The translations under genes and the position numbers were made by a program. The notes under the pieces are model-generated. The model worked only from the letters and a program-made list of their open reading frames with translations, had not been told where the DNA came from and ran no database searches. DNA of 17,653 nt, taken from contig JAEYRK010000023.1 of assembly GCA_023435645.1 (NCBI GenBank), positions 1-17,653 on the forward strand, given 5' to 3'. Position 1 is the first letter of the stretch, and each line of letters begins with the position of its first letter. The stretch comes from Bacillota bacterium (GTDB lineage Bacteria > Bacillota > Clostridia > Lachnospirales > Lachnospiraceae). Shown here in pieces: positions 6,660 to 14,245 of this stretch.

Positions 6660-6688
6660 TTGGCAAGGCAGATGAAATCTGCTATCAT
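6660..6688 (+). promoter_or_regulatory. Promoter with palindromic operator for the GIY-YIG gene
   Basis: TTGGCA (6660-6665) and TATCAT (6683-6688) are 17 bases apart. The spacer holds a perfect inverted repeat, GCAGAT-GAA-ATCTGC (6668-6682), that fills it almost completely. This position is typical of a repressor operator. The sequence is not the Firmicutes LexA box (GAAC-N4-GTTC). Confidence 0.6.
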
Positions 6689-6736
6689 AGTAACAACATA
6701 GCAATATTATACAAATTAATGATAAAAGAGGAAGTC

Positions 6737-7696
6737 ATGCGCAATACAGACCTAAAGCAGAAAATCAAGCTAATCCCAGAGCTACCCGGAGTCTATCAAA
6801 TGCTCGACTCCCATAGAAATATTATCTATATCGGAAAAAGCAAATGCCTGAAGAAAAGGGTTCAATCCTATTTTACAGCTTCTCCGAAGTGGGAAAAGGT
6901 GACTTTTATGGTCTCTGCAATCAAGGATATTGATTATATCGTTACTGATACCCATCTGGAAGCCAGATTGTTGGAATGTAAGCTGATCAAGGAGCATAAA
7001 CCTAGATTCAATGCTCAAATGAAAAACGACCAGAACTATTTCTTTCTTAAGATAGAGGCAAGCAATTTGGCACGACCAATCACAATTACAGCTGAGAGGG
7101 ACGAGGCTTGCTTCGGTCCCTTCCGGAGTAAATTTGCCATCAATGAATTGATAAACCGGCTAAGATGTATATATCCGATTACTGACAATATGAATCGTTA
7201 CGATTTTGAATATCATCTGTTTCCCATAACCATGGATGAAGAAACCTATGAGCGTAACAGGCAGCTTTTGCTTGAGCTATTCTCTTCAGAGGAGAAGCTT
7301 CTCCTGTTGTATGATTCTATCGTATCTAAGATGGAAGAAGCCGTATCCGGGTATCAGTATGAGATGGCTGCGATATTCAGAGATATGGCTCGTTGCCTTA
7401 AAATTATAAAAAATGGCTTGGATGGATACCGAAACCTAGCCTCGAAGAAACTCCTGCTGAAGCTTCCGTTGGAGGAGGGTTATAAGCTATTCTATGTATC
7501 CAAGGGAAGCATAATCAATACTAGGAAGCTACCTGTACTATCAGAGGAGATGCTTCGGGAGTTTATCAGTAGCAGTGAACACCTATCGGAGGAGCATATA
7601 CAGGAAGAGACTTCCGAGAAGTCATACATTGATTTCCGTGATGTGCTATATTCAGAGATCGCAAACCTTCCCGAGGATCAGTATGAGCAATTGTAA
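6737..7696 (+). CDS. Stand-alone UvrC-like GIY-YIG nuclease with UVR motif, reduced
   Basis: The 319-residue protein resembles the N-terminal half of the excision nuclease UvrC. The GIY-YIG domain covers about residues 15-95 and keeps the expected residues: PGVY (Y20), YIGKSK (31-36), R41, E80 in ARLLE, and N92. A UVR-type (UvrB-binding) helix pair lies at about 195-228 (YQYEMAAIFRDMARCLKII). A degenerate counterpart of the following UvrC region carries LFYVSKGSIINTRKLP. The RNase H-like nuclease and helix-hairpin-helix domains are absent, and three of the four Fe-S cysteines of UvrC are replaced in the CLEY-like segment (RYDFEYHLFPITM). It could cut one strand like Cho or have another DNA role. 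The start at 6737 has AGAGG five bases upstream; the ATG at 6719 has none. Confidence 0.85.
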   Translation: MRNTDLKQKIKLIPELPGVYQMLDSHRNIIYIGKSKCLKKRVQSYFTASPKWEKVTFMVSAIKDIDYIVTDTHLEARLLECKLIKEHKPRFNAQMKNDQNYFFLKIEASNLARPITITAERDEACFGPFRSKFAINELINRLRCIYPITDNMNRYDFEYHLFPITMDEETYERNRQLLLELFSSEEKLLLLYDSIVSKMEEAVSGYQYEMAAIFRDMARCLKIIKNGLDGYRNLASKKLLLKLPLEEGYKLFYVSKGSIINTRKLPVLSEEMLREFISSSEHLSEEHIQEETSEKSYIDFRDVLYSEIANLPEDQYEQL

Positions 7697-7784
7697 TCTC
7701 CCGGCTCGACGATTTATCAGAATCATCCTGTGATGTCTTCAGCCGTGAGCAATTCTTCTCCCTTTCGACCTTACCCCTTGGGAC

Positions 7785-7845
7785 ATAAAAGTGCCCTTTG
7801 TGTCCGATACCACATTGTGATACCGGATGCAAAGGGCACTTTTAT
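7785..7845. terminator. Large bidirectional terminator hairpin
   Basis: ATAAAAGTGCCCTTTG (7785-7800) pairs perfectly with CAAAGGGCACTTTTAT (7830-7845). Inner TCCG/CGGA and CAC/GTG stems make one long hairpin. Both strands end in TTTTAT, so it can serve the rightward GIY-YIG gene and the leftward 66-codon gene, which converge on it. Confidence 0.8.
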
Positions 7846-7852
7846 ATTGGTA

Positions 7853-8053
7853 TTATCCCTTCTTGTCAGGGTTTATCTTCGTGAACTGATGGCTGGAGGA
7901 GGATCGACCGCTGGTTCCGCTGATATAGCTTCGCTTTTGATCCATGGCATTCTTACATGCATTCATGTCATCACCGGTGATGTCTCGCTCAGCCAGACCG
8001 TTATTATTCGTATTGGTATGATTGGGATTCTTACTGTTCATTCTGTTGGACAT
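7853..8053 (-). CDS. Small Asn/Ser-rich hypothetical protein (66 aa)
   Basis: The 66-codon frame has a textbook ribosome binding site, GGAGG six bases before the ATG. It has a TATAAT at 8100-8095 and a shared hairpin terminator eight bases after the stop, so a real gene is likely. The product (MSNRMNSKNPNHTNTNNNGL at the start) is hydrophilic and rich in Asn, Ser, Thr and Lys, with a single Cys near the middle (DDMNACKNAMDQK). It has no signal peptide or membrane segment. Its composition recalls small spore or coat-associated proteins of spore formers, but I recognise no family motif and that link is only a guess. It converges with the GIY-YIG gene. Confidence 0.65.
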   Translation of the reverse strand: MSNRMNSKNPNHTNTNNNGLAERDITGDDMNACKNAMDQKRSYISGTSGRSSSSHQFTKINPDKKG

Positions 8054-8094
8054 GGTCTACCTCCAAGATACTCTTTTTGTTATATGAAAAGGAT

Positions 8095-8118
8095 ATTATA
8101 GTATCTGCTGATATCTGC
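8095..8118 (-). promoter_or_regulatory. -10 element and ATCTGC repeats before the 66-aa gene
   Basis: A perfect TATAAT (8100-8095, minus strand) lies 41 bases before the start codon, without a convincing -35. Just upstream ATCTGC occurs twice with a 10-bp period on the plus strand (8103-8108 and 8113-8118). This is the same half-site seen in the palindrome of the GIY-YIG promoter. Confidence 0.4.
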
Positions 8119-8169
8119 ATTTCTATATCGTAATCTGATGACAGAAGTCCCAATATTTCGTAAAGCAGC

Positions 8170-9297
8170 TTAAGCCTTTACCACAATCCCATTTACTTCT
8201 ACCTGATCATTGATTTCAATGACCAGGCATTTGCGGCCATCCACGACTTTTGTCTCAACCAAATCCGTGCGATCCGGATTGACCTTTATGATAACATCCG
8301 GTGTTTTCACCTCAAAAACTCTGGTGTTTGTCACATTGGCTGCCAGTAAAGCCGTCTTCTCTCCTGCCACCTGATCGTATTTATTCTCAAACTCCTGAAG
8401 CCGTTCCTCCTCGATGCCACATTCCGCAAATAAGGTTTTTACCTCTGCCTTATCGAGAGTCAACGGCTCAGGTATCTCATTCATTTTATGCTCTTCGATG
8501 ATCTCATTCAGCTTCTCATGGATGTTCCTCACAATTTCATATTCGCAGGCTTCTCCTAAGGTCTCTGTAATCAAGGTTTGAAAGGTCTCCTTCTGCCCTC
8601 CGGCAGACATCGGTACACTGCAGCCGAGTAGTTGATCGACAAAGTCAGTATGTAGCTCTTCGGGATCCGAGGAGTAATATAAAACACTATGTAAATCGGT
8701 ACTACGGTCATTGAAGGCTGGGAATAAGAAGCCATTTGCCGGTGCAGCGACTACCCAGTCCTGAATCCGTTTCTGGATATGGTTCGTATCCTCATTGTAG
8801 CTTAATCCGGGCTTGGATAGCTTAACCGGACAGATGGAGCAGAGTATATAACGATATACCTCATCGGAGGCATCCTCCATCACCCGCTTATCACTGGCCT
8901 TTCCCGGAACATCATATGCTGAATAAATCAATAGGATCAGATAATTCCCTACATAATCATACATCCTTATGACCTTATCATAAAACTCCTCCAGGAGGGC
9001 TTCCTCCTTCAGCTCACTGTCTCTTAAGCGCAAGAGGAACTCCTGGGTTCCGCCGTCAAATTCAGTGTCAGTAGGGAATTCCATGTTGATTAAATTCTTG
9101 CCGATGGTTCCTGATAAGGTTTTCTTGAAGATCTCAAAGTATTTAAAGGTCTCTTCCTCCGGTAGGCCAAGAAAGGTTTCTGTAAACCTTGTTTTGATTG
9201 TCTTCTCTCCATCTACATAGCAGCCACTCACCTTCGTAATGGAGCAATTCTCATGCTTAAATTGTTTTCTGATCTCCAATATCTCACTGTATATCAT
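8170..9297 (-). CDS. DUF4317 domain protein
   Basis: The 375-residue protein is a full-length member of DUF4317, a family I associate mainly with Lachnospiraceae and related Clostridia. Characteristic stretches are ITKVSGCYVDGEKTIKT near the start, LPEEETFKYFEIFKKTLSGT, MEDASDEVYRYILCSICPVK, GFLFPAFNDRSTDLHSVLYY in the middle, and LVETKVVDGRKCLVIEINDQ before the end. No signal peptide or membrane helix is seen, so it is probably cytoplasmic. No catalytic motif is recognised and the family has no assigned function. AGGAG lies seven bases before the ATG. It appears to be a single-gene unit with no clear terminator downstream and a repeat-rich spacer upstream. Confidence 0.9.
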   Translation of the reverse strand: MIYSEILEIRKQFKHENCSITKVSGCYVDGEKTIKTRFTETFLGLPEEETFKYFEIFKKTLSGTIGKNLINMEFPTDTEFDGGTQEFLLRLRDSELKEEALLEEFYDKVIRMYDYVGNYLILLIYSAYDVPGKASDKRVMEDASDEVYRYILCSICPVKLSKPGLSYNEDTNHIQKRIQDWVVAAPANGFLFPAFNDRSTDLHSVLYYSSDPEELHTDFVDQLLGCSVPMSAGGQKETFQTLITETLGEACEYEIVRNIHEKLNEIIEEHKMNEIPEPLTLDKAEVKTLFAECGIEEERLQEFENKYDQVAGEKTALLAANVTNTRVFEVKTPDVIIKVNPDRTDLVETKVVDGRKCLVIEINDQVEVNGIVVKA

Positions 9298-9375
9298 AGG
9301 TCTTCTCCTGATCTGTTTATTCTCATTTTTTGTACTGTACTTGATTCTGTCATTATTCCTCTGATTTGATTCAGT

Positions 9376-9398
9376 CTCTCATAATACCTCTCATAATA
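9376..9398. repeat. Two direct 12-bp repeats upstream of the DUF4317 gene
   Basis: CTCTCATAATA occurs at 9376-9386 and 9388-9398, a 12-bp period identical to that of the larger array at 9451-9558. The repeats lie 80-100 bases before the DUF4317 start and may overlap its promoter, which I could not define. Confidence 0.6.
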
Positions 9399-9450
9399 TA
9401 TCATGTAGATTGCTTATGAATCAACTAACATTTATCATTTGCTTAATCAA

Positions 9451-9558
9451 TTACCTTATCGTTTACATTATCATTCACTCTATCGTTTCCTTTACCGTTT
9501 ATTTTATCATTCACTCTATCGTTTCCTTTATATTTTACTTTATCTTTCACTCTGGTTC
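9451..9558. repeat. Degenerate 12-bp minisatellite, nine units
   Basis: Nine consecutive 12-mers of the form TYAYTYTATCRT run through the divergent spacer. A 36-bp higher-order period is clear: TCACTCTATCGT appears at 9475 and 9511, and a diverged version at 9547. The array lies between the leftward DUF4317 gene and the rightward MATE gene. Frames across it give simple repeating peptides on both strands but none has a ribosome binding site, so it is treated as non-coding. Confidence 0.85.
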
Positions 9559-9611
9559 ATAACTCTTGCATACATTAAAACACACCTTCCAATCATTTTA
9601 CAAGATTTCAC

Positions 9612-9639
9612 TTTACTCGTTATTTTTGTATGTTATAAT
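9612..9639 (+). promoter_or_regulatory. Extended -10 promoter of the MATE gene
   Basis: TGTTATAAT (9631-9639) is an extended -10 element with a perfect hexamer. A weak -35 (TTTACT, 9612-9617) lies 16 bases upstream. The start codon is 47 bases downstream. Confidence 0.6.
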
Positions 9640-9686
9640 GCTTATAGCAATACTTTAGCTTGTAACATATGAAGGAGATACATAAC

Positions 9687-11045
9687 ATGGACAAAAGTCT
9701 GGAAAGAGAAGAAAGAAAGCACTTTTATAAGCTGGTATTCAGCCTGGTATTACCGATGGCTTTACAGAACCTGATTAATGTCGGTGTATCCACCGCTGAT
9801 GTTGTCATGCTTGGAAGGGTAAGCGAGACTGCTCTTTCCGGAGCTTCCTTAGCAGGTCAGGTTCAGTTCATTATGTTCCTGATCCTGTTCGGATTAACCT
9901 CAGGGGCCGGGGTTCTGACCGCACAATACTGGGGTAAGAAGGATATCCATACCATCGAAAAGGTAATGGGCATAACCATGCGATTAGCTTTCCTCATCGC
10001 AGTTTTGTTTACTGTTGTTGTTCTGCTCTTTCCCGATCAGATCATGCGTATCTATTCAAAAGAAGTGGATGTGATCAGTGAAGGAGTAGCCTACCTTCGA
10101 ATCATTGCCTTTTCTTATATCTTTACCGCAATCACTATGATTTATCTAAATATAATGCGCAGCATTGAGCGGGTTATTATCGCCACGGTCGTATATCTGG
10201 CATCCCTGATCGTAAATATCCTCTTAAATTCTATACTTATCTTTGGTATGTTTGGTTTGGAGCCCATGGGAATTCGTGGTGCCGCTATCGCCACCCTGAT
10301 TGCCAGGATCATAGAACTGGTCATTGTGATCATTTACTCGAGAACAAACAAGGTAGTTCAGTTTCATTTTAAGAATCTCTTTCCTCGGGATAGGCTGTTA
10401 ATGAAGGATTTTATTAAATACTCCATGCCGGTCCTAATCAATGAGTTGATCTGGGGTGCCGGTACATCAACCAATGCAGCTATCATTGGACATCTTGGCA
10501 AGGCTGCAGTAGCTGCCAACTCTGTAACGCAGGTTACGAGGCAGCTGGCAATGATTGTATCCTTCGGACTGGCTAGTGCAACCGCGATCCTGATTGGTAA
10601 GGCGATCGGTGAAAATAAGGAGGAGAAGGCCAAGCTCTATGCGAAACGGTTCATGCGATTGGCAGTTCTCTTCGGATTCATAGGTTCCCTTGTGATTTTG
10701 GTTACCTCAATGATTGCAAAGGATATGCTATCCCTCAGCGAGCAGGCCAAAACCTATATGAGCTTTATGATGTTTGTTATGTCCTATTTTGCGATCGGCC
10801 AATCCTTCAACTCCGTAATCGTGGTCGGTATCTGCAGGGCAGGTGGAGATACAAAATTCGGTTTATATTTGGATGCCTTCTTTCTCTGGGGAGTTTCCAT
10901 CCTGTTTGGTGCTATGGCAGCGTTTTTATTTAAGCTTCCGGTACCCATCGTCTATATGGTACTACTTAGTGATGAAATCCTAAAGATGCCTGTGAGCTAC
11001 TGGAGGTACAGAACTATGAAATGGCTGAAGAACGTTACACGATAA
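9687..11045 (+). CDS. MATE family efflux transporter
   Basis: The 452-residue integral membrane protein has the two-times-six-helix layout of MATE exporters. These use ion gradients to expel organic cations, drugs or metabolites. Diagnostic words include SLVLPMALQNLINVGVSTADVVMLG in the first helices, the GLTSGAGVLTAQYWGKKD loop, and in the second half the matching PVLINELIWGAGTSTNAAIIG and GLASATAILIGKAIGENKEEKA. The substrate cannot be read from the sequence. The start at 9687 is taken because AAGGAG ends nine bases upstream; an in-frame ATG at 9669 overlaps that site. An extended -10 promoter precedes it and a hairpin terminator lies about 115 bases after the stop, so it is likely transcribed alone. 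Confidence 0.93.
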   Translation: MDKSLEREERKHFYKLVFSLVLPMALQNLINVGVSTADVVMLGRVSETALSGASLAGQVQFIMFLILFGLTSGAGVLTAQYWGKKDIHTIEKVMGITMRLAFLIAVLFTVVVLLFPDQIMRIYSKEVDVISEGVAYLRIIAFSYIFTAITMIYLNIMRSIERVIIATVVYLASLIVNILLNSILIFGMFGLEPMGIRGAAIATLIARIIELVIVIIYSRTNKVVQFHFKNLFPRDRLLMKDFIKYSMPVLINELIWGAGTSTNAAIIGHLGKAAVAANSVTQVTRQLAMIVSFGLASATAILIGKAIGENKEEKAKLYAKRFMRLAVLFGFIGSLVILVTSMIAKDMLSLSEQAKTYMSFMMFVMSYFAIGQSFNSVIVVGICRAGGDTKFGLYLDAFFLWGVSILFGAMAAFLFKLPVPIVYMVLLSDEILKMPVSYWRYRTMKWLKNVTR

Positions 11046-11161
11046 ATAATTGCCCCATCCCTATGAATAAGCTCTTATCTATTAGAGGGACTCTAATGAG
11101 CAGACACATCCTGTCAGAAATCCAAAACGTTGATTACTGTTTTATTCCGTCCGAATATGAT

Positions 11162-11202
11162 AAGGCTACATTCCCTATTTTTTAAGGAATGTAGCCTTTT
11201 TT
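11162..11202 (+). terminator. Terminator between the MATE and protease genes
   Basis: AAGGCTACATTCC (11162-11174) pairs with GGAATGTAGCCTT (11186-11198), and a T-run to 11202 follows on the plus strand. The protease gene converges from the other side with its stop at 11209, so the hairpin may also limit that transcript, although the minus-strand T-run is short. Confidence 0.8.
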
Positions 11203-11208
11203 GAAACC

Positions 11209-14040
11209 TTAGGCACTGAAATCCATTCTTGTGCCACATTCTCCACAGAAGCTTACAGGATAATGGTATGTAGTACCACAGTTTTTACACTGATATCCTA
11301 TTTGCTCTGTGATCAATTCATTCTTTTGACCATTCTCACTCACGCTGTTATCATGAATGAATTCTTTACTCCGATTGCTTCTCCTGCGCCTAAGCTTATG
11401 CAGGATGATCACTACTATAATAAGTATTATGACACCCAGAGCACCGTATGAGATCACCTTCATCCGTTCCCTATGCCATAGGGATATGGCAAAGGCATAC
11501 CAGGGCAAATCATCATAGATAATATTGGCTTTCTTACTGCCTTCTTTTATTCTGAGGGCGCCGGCGGCCTTCAGTCTGGGGATTGACCATTGATAACGGT
11601 CGAGCTTCATATTCTCAAGCTTCTGATCGCCTTCCTCATCCAGTGTAATCTCGAAGATGAATTCTCCATCCTTGTATAATTCAACTGTTTCCCCCGTGTA
11701 CTCTTCACCAAAGGCTGCCGTCACCGTGGCAGTCGGAGTTATTTCAATTTGCTCGATTGTACTGATAATCGCACTGGAAACCTCTGATGCATCCTCTACT
11801 CCGGTATAATGTCCACCGGTGACTTCTGATATTTCGCGGAAGAATTCTACTGCTGCATCACTGGGATCGGTGCCAATAGAAAACACCTTAATAACGCTGT
11901 CACTGGCATCCCCCATGAATGCACCATAGCTTGGAGCATCTACACCTACAGAAGTATCCGATAGGAGTGATATATCTGCGTTATATAGGGCTGCAGTCAC
12001 CTGTTCGAGGGTGTAGTCGGTATATGGCTCCGGATCAAGGGGAGGTGCATCTCCTAGCACTATAATTGCCTTCTCTGCCTGAGGTCTCCACTTCAGTCCG
12101 GCTGCTTCCATTAATCCGGAATACACCGTTTCATTGTCATCCCCTCCATTCCCCAGGTCAAGGGCATTGATGGCAGAGATGATTGCATCCTTATCCTGGG
12201 AGAAATCCAGTTGAAGCTTCGAAGGATAATCGTAGGACTCTGCTCTATCAGCAAAATCACGATAATCAATCAGTGCAACTCTGAAATTTTCATTTTTCGC
12301 TGTCAATTCTTCAAGAATTAAACTCATATTCTCCTTTGCATTTTCTATGTCGTCACCCATAGAACCAGTCGTATCCACGACAAAGCAAAGATCAAGACCA
12401 TCATTGACATCGGACTTAATGACGCGATTGACAGATTGTTCCCTAGTCAACAGCGCATTTTTTACTGCTATTTCCGCATCAATCAGTCCGCTGTAGCCAT
12501 CTGTATAATAGAACCTTCCGGTTGTTGAGGCAAGCACGATCCTTTTGACATCTGCTCCCGATAACTCCGGATTACAAGCAAATACCAGTCCCGCCACACC
12601 GGAAACATGCGGTGTAGCCATTGAGGTACCGCTCAGATAGGCATATGTACCAACCGTACTGCTATAGATGTCTTCGCCTGGAGCAACCACATCCACTCTG
12701 CTGCCAATGCAGGAGAACGGAGAGTATCGATATCTGCTTTCCTTCGTATTCGATTTCGTTGAGTCAATACCGATGGAGCCTACAACAATAATTCTATTCT
12801 TCACCTCTTCCTCGTCGATGAGATTAAGAAAATTATTGTAGATTGCCTCCGAATCTCCAGAATCCCTTTTATAATAATCCCAGGGCCAGAACCAATTTTC
12901 TTTATAACCATAGCTGGCTATCTTGCTCTTATAATAAGTTGTACTATTGCTGTTACCGGCCGCGACGCAGATCACAAACTCTTTCCCTTGGTCGATGATT
13001 CGTTTTAAGCCTTTCCCTGATATTTCAGCAGCATTTTGCAGATGATTGATAGCGTTTTTATTTCCCCTACTTGCGGCAAAGCCAATCAGTCTGCTGGTAT
13101 TCTGACTGATATTTATCACCTTGACCTCCTGATCAATCAACGCCTTCAAGGCTGCAAGATAATTGAAGGCTGTATAATACTCTTCAACTAATTTACCCTT
13201 CTTCAGGGTATAGGCTGCACTATAATAGAGCTTTCCCTTATCTCCCATAACTCCTGATACACCGCTACCATTATTGAAGGAGCCGGCTATCGTTCCGGAT
13301 ACATGAGTCCCATGATCACCCGGTGTCCAATTACTGGCATCATAGGTAGTTGAAGTATCCTCGGTCAACGTTACGTAGGATGCTACCAGATCAATATCCT
13401 CGTGGCCTATGTCTACCATGGTATCGATTAATCCGATATTGATATCCGACATTTCCTCCAGGTAGCCCCATGCTAAGGGTGCTTTAATTGCCTCCATACC
13501 CCAGTTAGAGCCTCTGGGAACCTCGATATTCCAGGTGTTAGCATCTCCATCCCAGGGGTCATTCGGGTAGATTTGGGCCACCACCTTTGTCGCCTCGTCA
13601 GCTTCATCCGGCTCATTTTCATATACGGTGTTAAAATAAGCATCCTCTACCAGTTCGCTTTTCTTAATCTTTCTCAGAACTCTGTTTAAATCCTCATAGG
13701 TCATTGCTTCTTGAAAACCAAGCTGCCAGAAGCCTATATCCTCCATCGCCGTGACAATCCTGGCGCGAAACTCATCCGCCAATGCCTCTACTTCATTTCG
13801 TGTGACGCCTTCATAGGTCATGATAATTATCTCATCATTGACATACAGCAGTCCGTTTTCCTCATTGAAATCGATGTTCTCTGCTTCTTCAGCAAGCTTC
13901 GGTGCGTTGGCATCCTCCCTCTTATCTCTACTTGCAAAATAATTCCAGGCAGGAAATACGATGAAAAACCCAAGGATAGCTATTCCGATCAAAATAGCAA
14001 AGACTACTAAGGTGATTTTAAGTTTAGGTGATTTTCTCAT
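11209..14040 (-). CDS. Membrane-anchored S8 subtilase with vWA domain and zinc ribbon
   Basis: The 943-residue protein combines four parts. After an N-terminal membrane helix (about residues 8-33), a prodomain-like region spans about 60-145. The subtilisin domain follows with an intact catalytic set: D206 (GLIDTMVD), H243 (DHGTHVSG), oxyanion N363 (AAGNSN) and S473 (GTSMATPH). A von Willebrand A domain covers about 545-765 with a MIDAS-like DTTGSM (556-561) and a later VLGDAPP. After a beta-rich segment comes a second membrane helix (about 863-881), an Arg-rich stop-transfer (KLRRRR) and a C-terminal zinc ribbon (C918, C921, C932, C935). Protease and vWA parts should lie outside the cell and the ribbon inside. 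Substrate is unknown. AAAGGGG precedes the ATG; a good promoter and three tandem boxes lie upstream. Confidence 0.93.
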   Translation of the reverse strand: MRKSPKLKITLVVFAILIGIAILGFFIVFPAWNYFASRDKREDANAPKLAEEAENIDFNEENGLLYVNDEIIIMTYEGVTRNEVEALADEFRARIVTAMEDIGFWQLGFQEAMTYEDLNRVLRKIKKSELVEDAYFNTVYENEPDEADEATKVVAQIYPNDPWDGDANTWNIEVPRGSNWGMEAIKAPLAWGYLEEMSDINIGLIDTMVDIGHEDIDLVASYVTLTEDTSTTYDASNWTPGDHGTHVSGTIAGSFNNGSGVSGVMGDKGKLYYSAAYTLKKGKLVEEYYTAFNYLAALKALIDQEVKVINISQNTSRLIGFAASRGNKNAINHLQNAAEISGKGLKRIIDQGKEFVICVAAGNSNSTTYYKSKIASYGYKENWFWPWDYYKRDSGDSEAIYNNFLNLIDEEEVKNRIIVVGSIGIDSTKSNTKESRYRYSPFSCIGSRVDVVAPGEDIYSSTVGTYAYLSGTSMATPHVSGVAGLVFACNPELSGADVKRIVLASTTGRFYYTDGYSGLIDAEIAVKNALLTREQSVNRVIKSDVNDGLDLCFVVDTTGSMGDDIENAKENMSLILEELTAKNENFRVALIDYRDFADRAESYDYPSKLQLDFSQDKDAIISAINALDLGNGGDDNETVYSGLMEAAGLKWRPQAEKAIIVLGDAPPLDPEPYTDYTLEQVTAALYNADISLLSDTSVGVDAPSYGAFMGDASDSVIKVFSIGTDPSDAAVEFFREISEVTGGHYTGVEDASEVSSAIISTIEQIEITPTATVTAAFGEEYTGETVELYKDGEFIFEITLDEEGDQKLENMKLDRYQWSIPRLKAAGALRIKEGSKKANIIYDDLPWYAFAISLWHRERMKVISYGALGVIILIIVVIILHKLRRRRSNRSKEFIHDNSVSENGQKNELITEQIGYQCKNCGTTYHYPVSFCGECGTRMDFSA

Positions 14041-14092
14041 ATGGGGCCCCTTTCAAATTGTAGCGTAATACCTTCTTAAACTCATTACTATG

Positions 14093-14121
14093 ATTCTAGC
14101 AAATGATACACATTCTGGCAA
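14093..14121 (-). promoter_or_regulatory. Promoter of the subtilase/vWA gene
   Basis: TTGCCA (14121-14116) and TAGAAT (14098-14093) are separated by exactly 17 bases, each matching five of six consensus positions. The start codon is about 50 bases downstream. Three tandem boxes lie directly upstream of the -35. Confidence 0.65.
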
Positions 14122-14129
14122 GAGCCGGA

Positions 14130-14193
14130 ATAATCTATAGGAAGCTCATATGACATAATCTATAGGAAACCCAATCGAAATCATCTATATTCG
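14130..14193. repeat. Three direct repeats with 25-bp period upstream of the protease promoter
   Basis: ATAATCTATAGGAA occurs exactly at 14130-14143 and 14155-14168, and in diverged form (ATCATCTATATTCG) at 14180-14193. The period is 25 bp. The nearest copy ends eight bases upstream of the -35 of the protease promoter. Tandem boxes in this position are typical of activator binding, though no regulator gene is adjacent. Confidence 0.75.
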
Positions 14194-14245
14194 TAGGGTA
14201 TCTATCACCATGGAGAACATGAAGTGCTTTCATTAATCAAACAAA

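Noticed and set aside
9439..9672. 77-codon plus-strand frame rich in Tyr, Leu and Phe across the minisatellite
   Set aside because: It results from the 12-bp repeat being free of stops in this frame; it has no ribosome binding site and overlaps the MATE promoter.
11046..11161. Spacer after the MATE gene, checked for a small gene
   Set aside because: No frame with a start and ribosome binding site was found; only the terminator that follows is supported.
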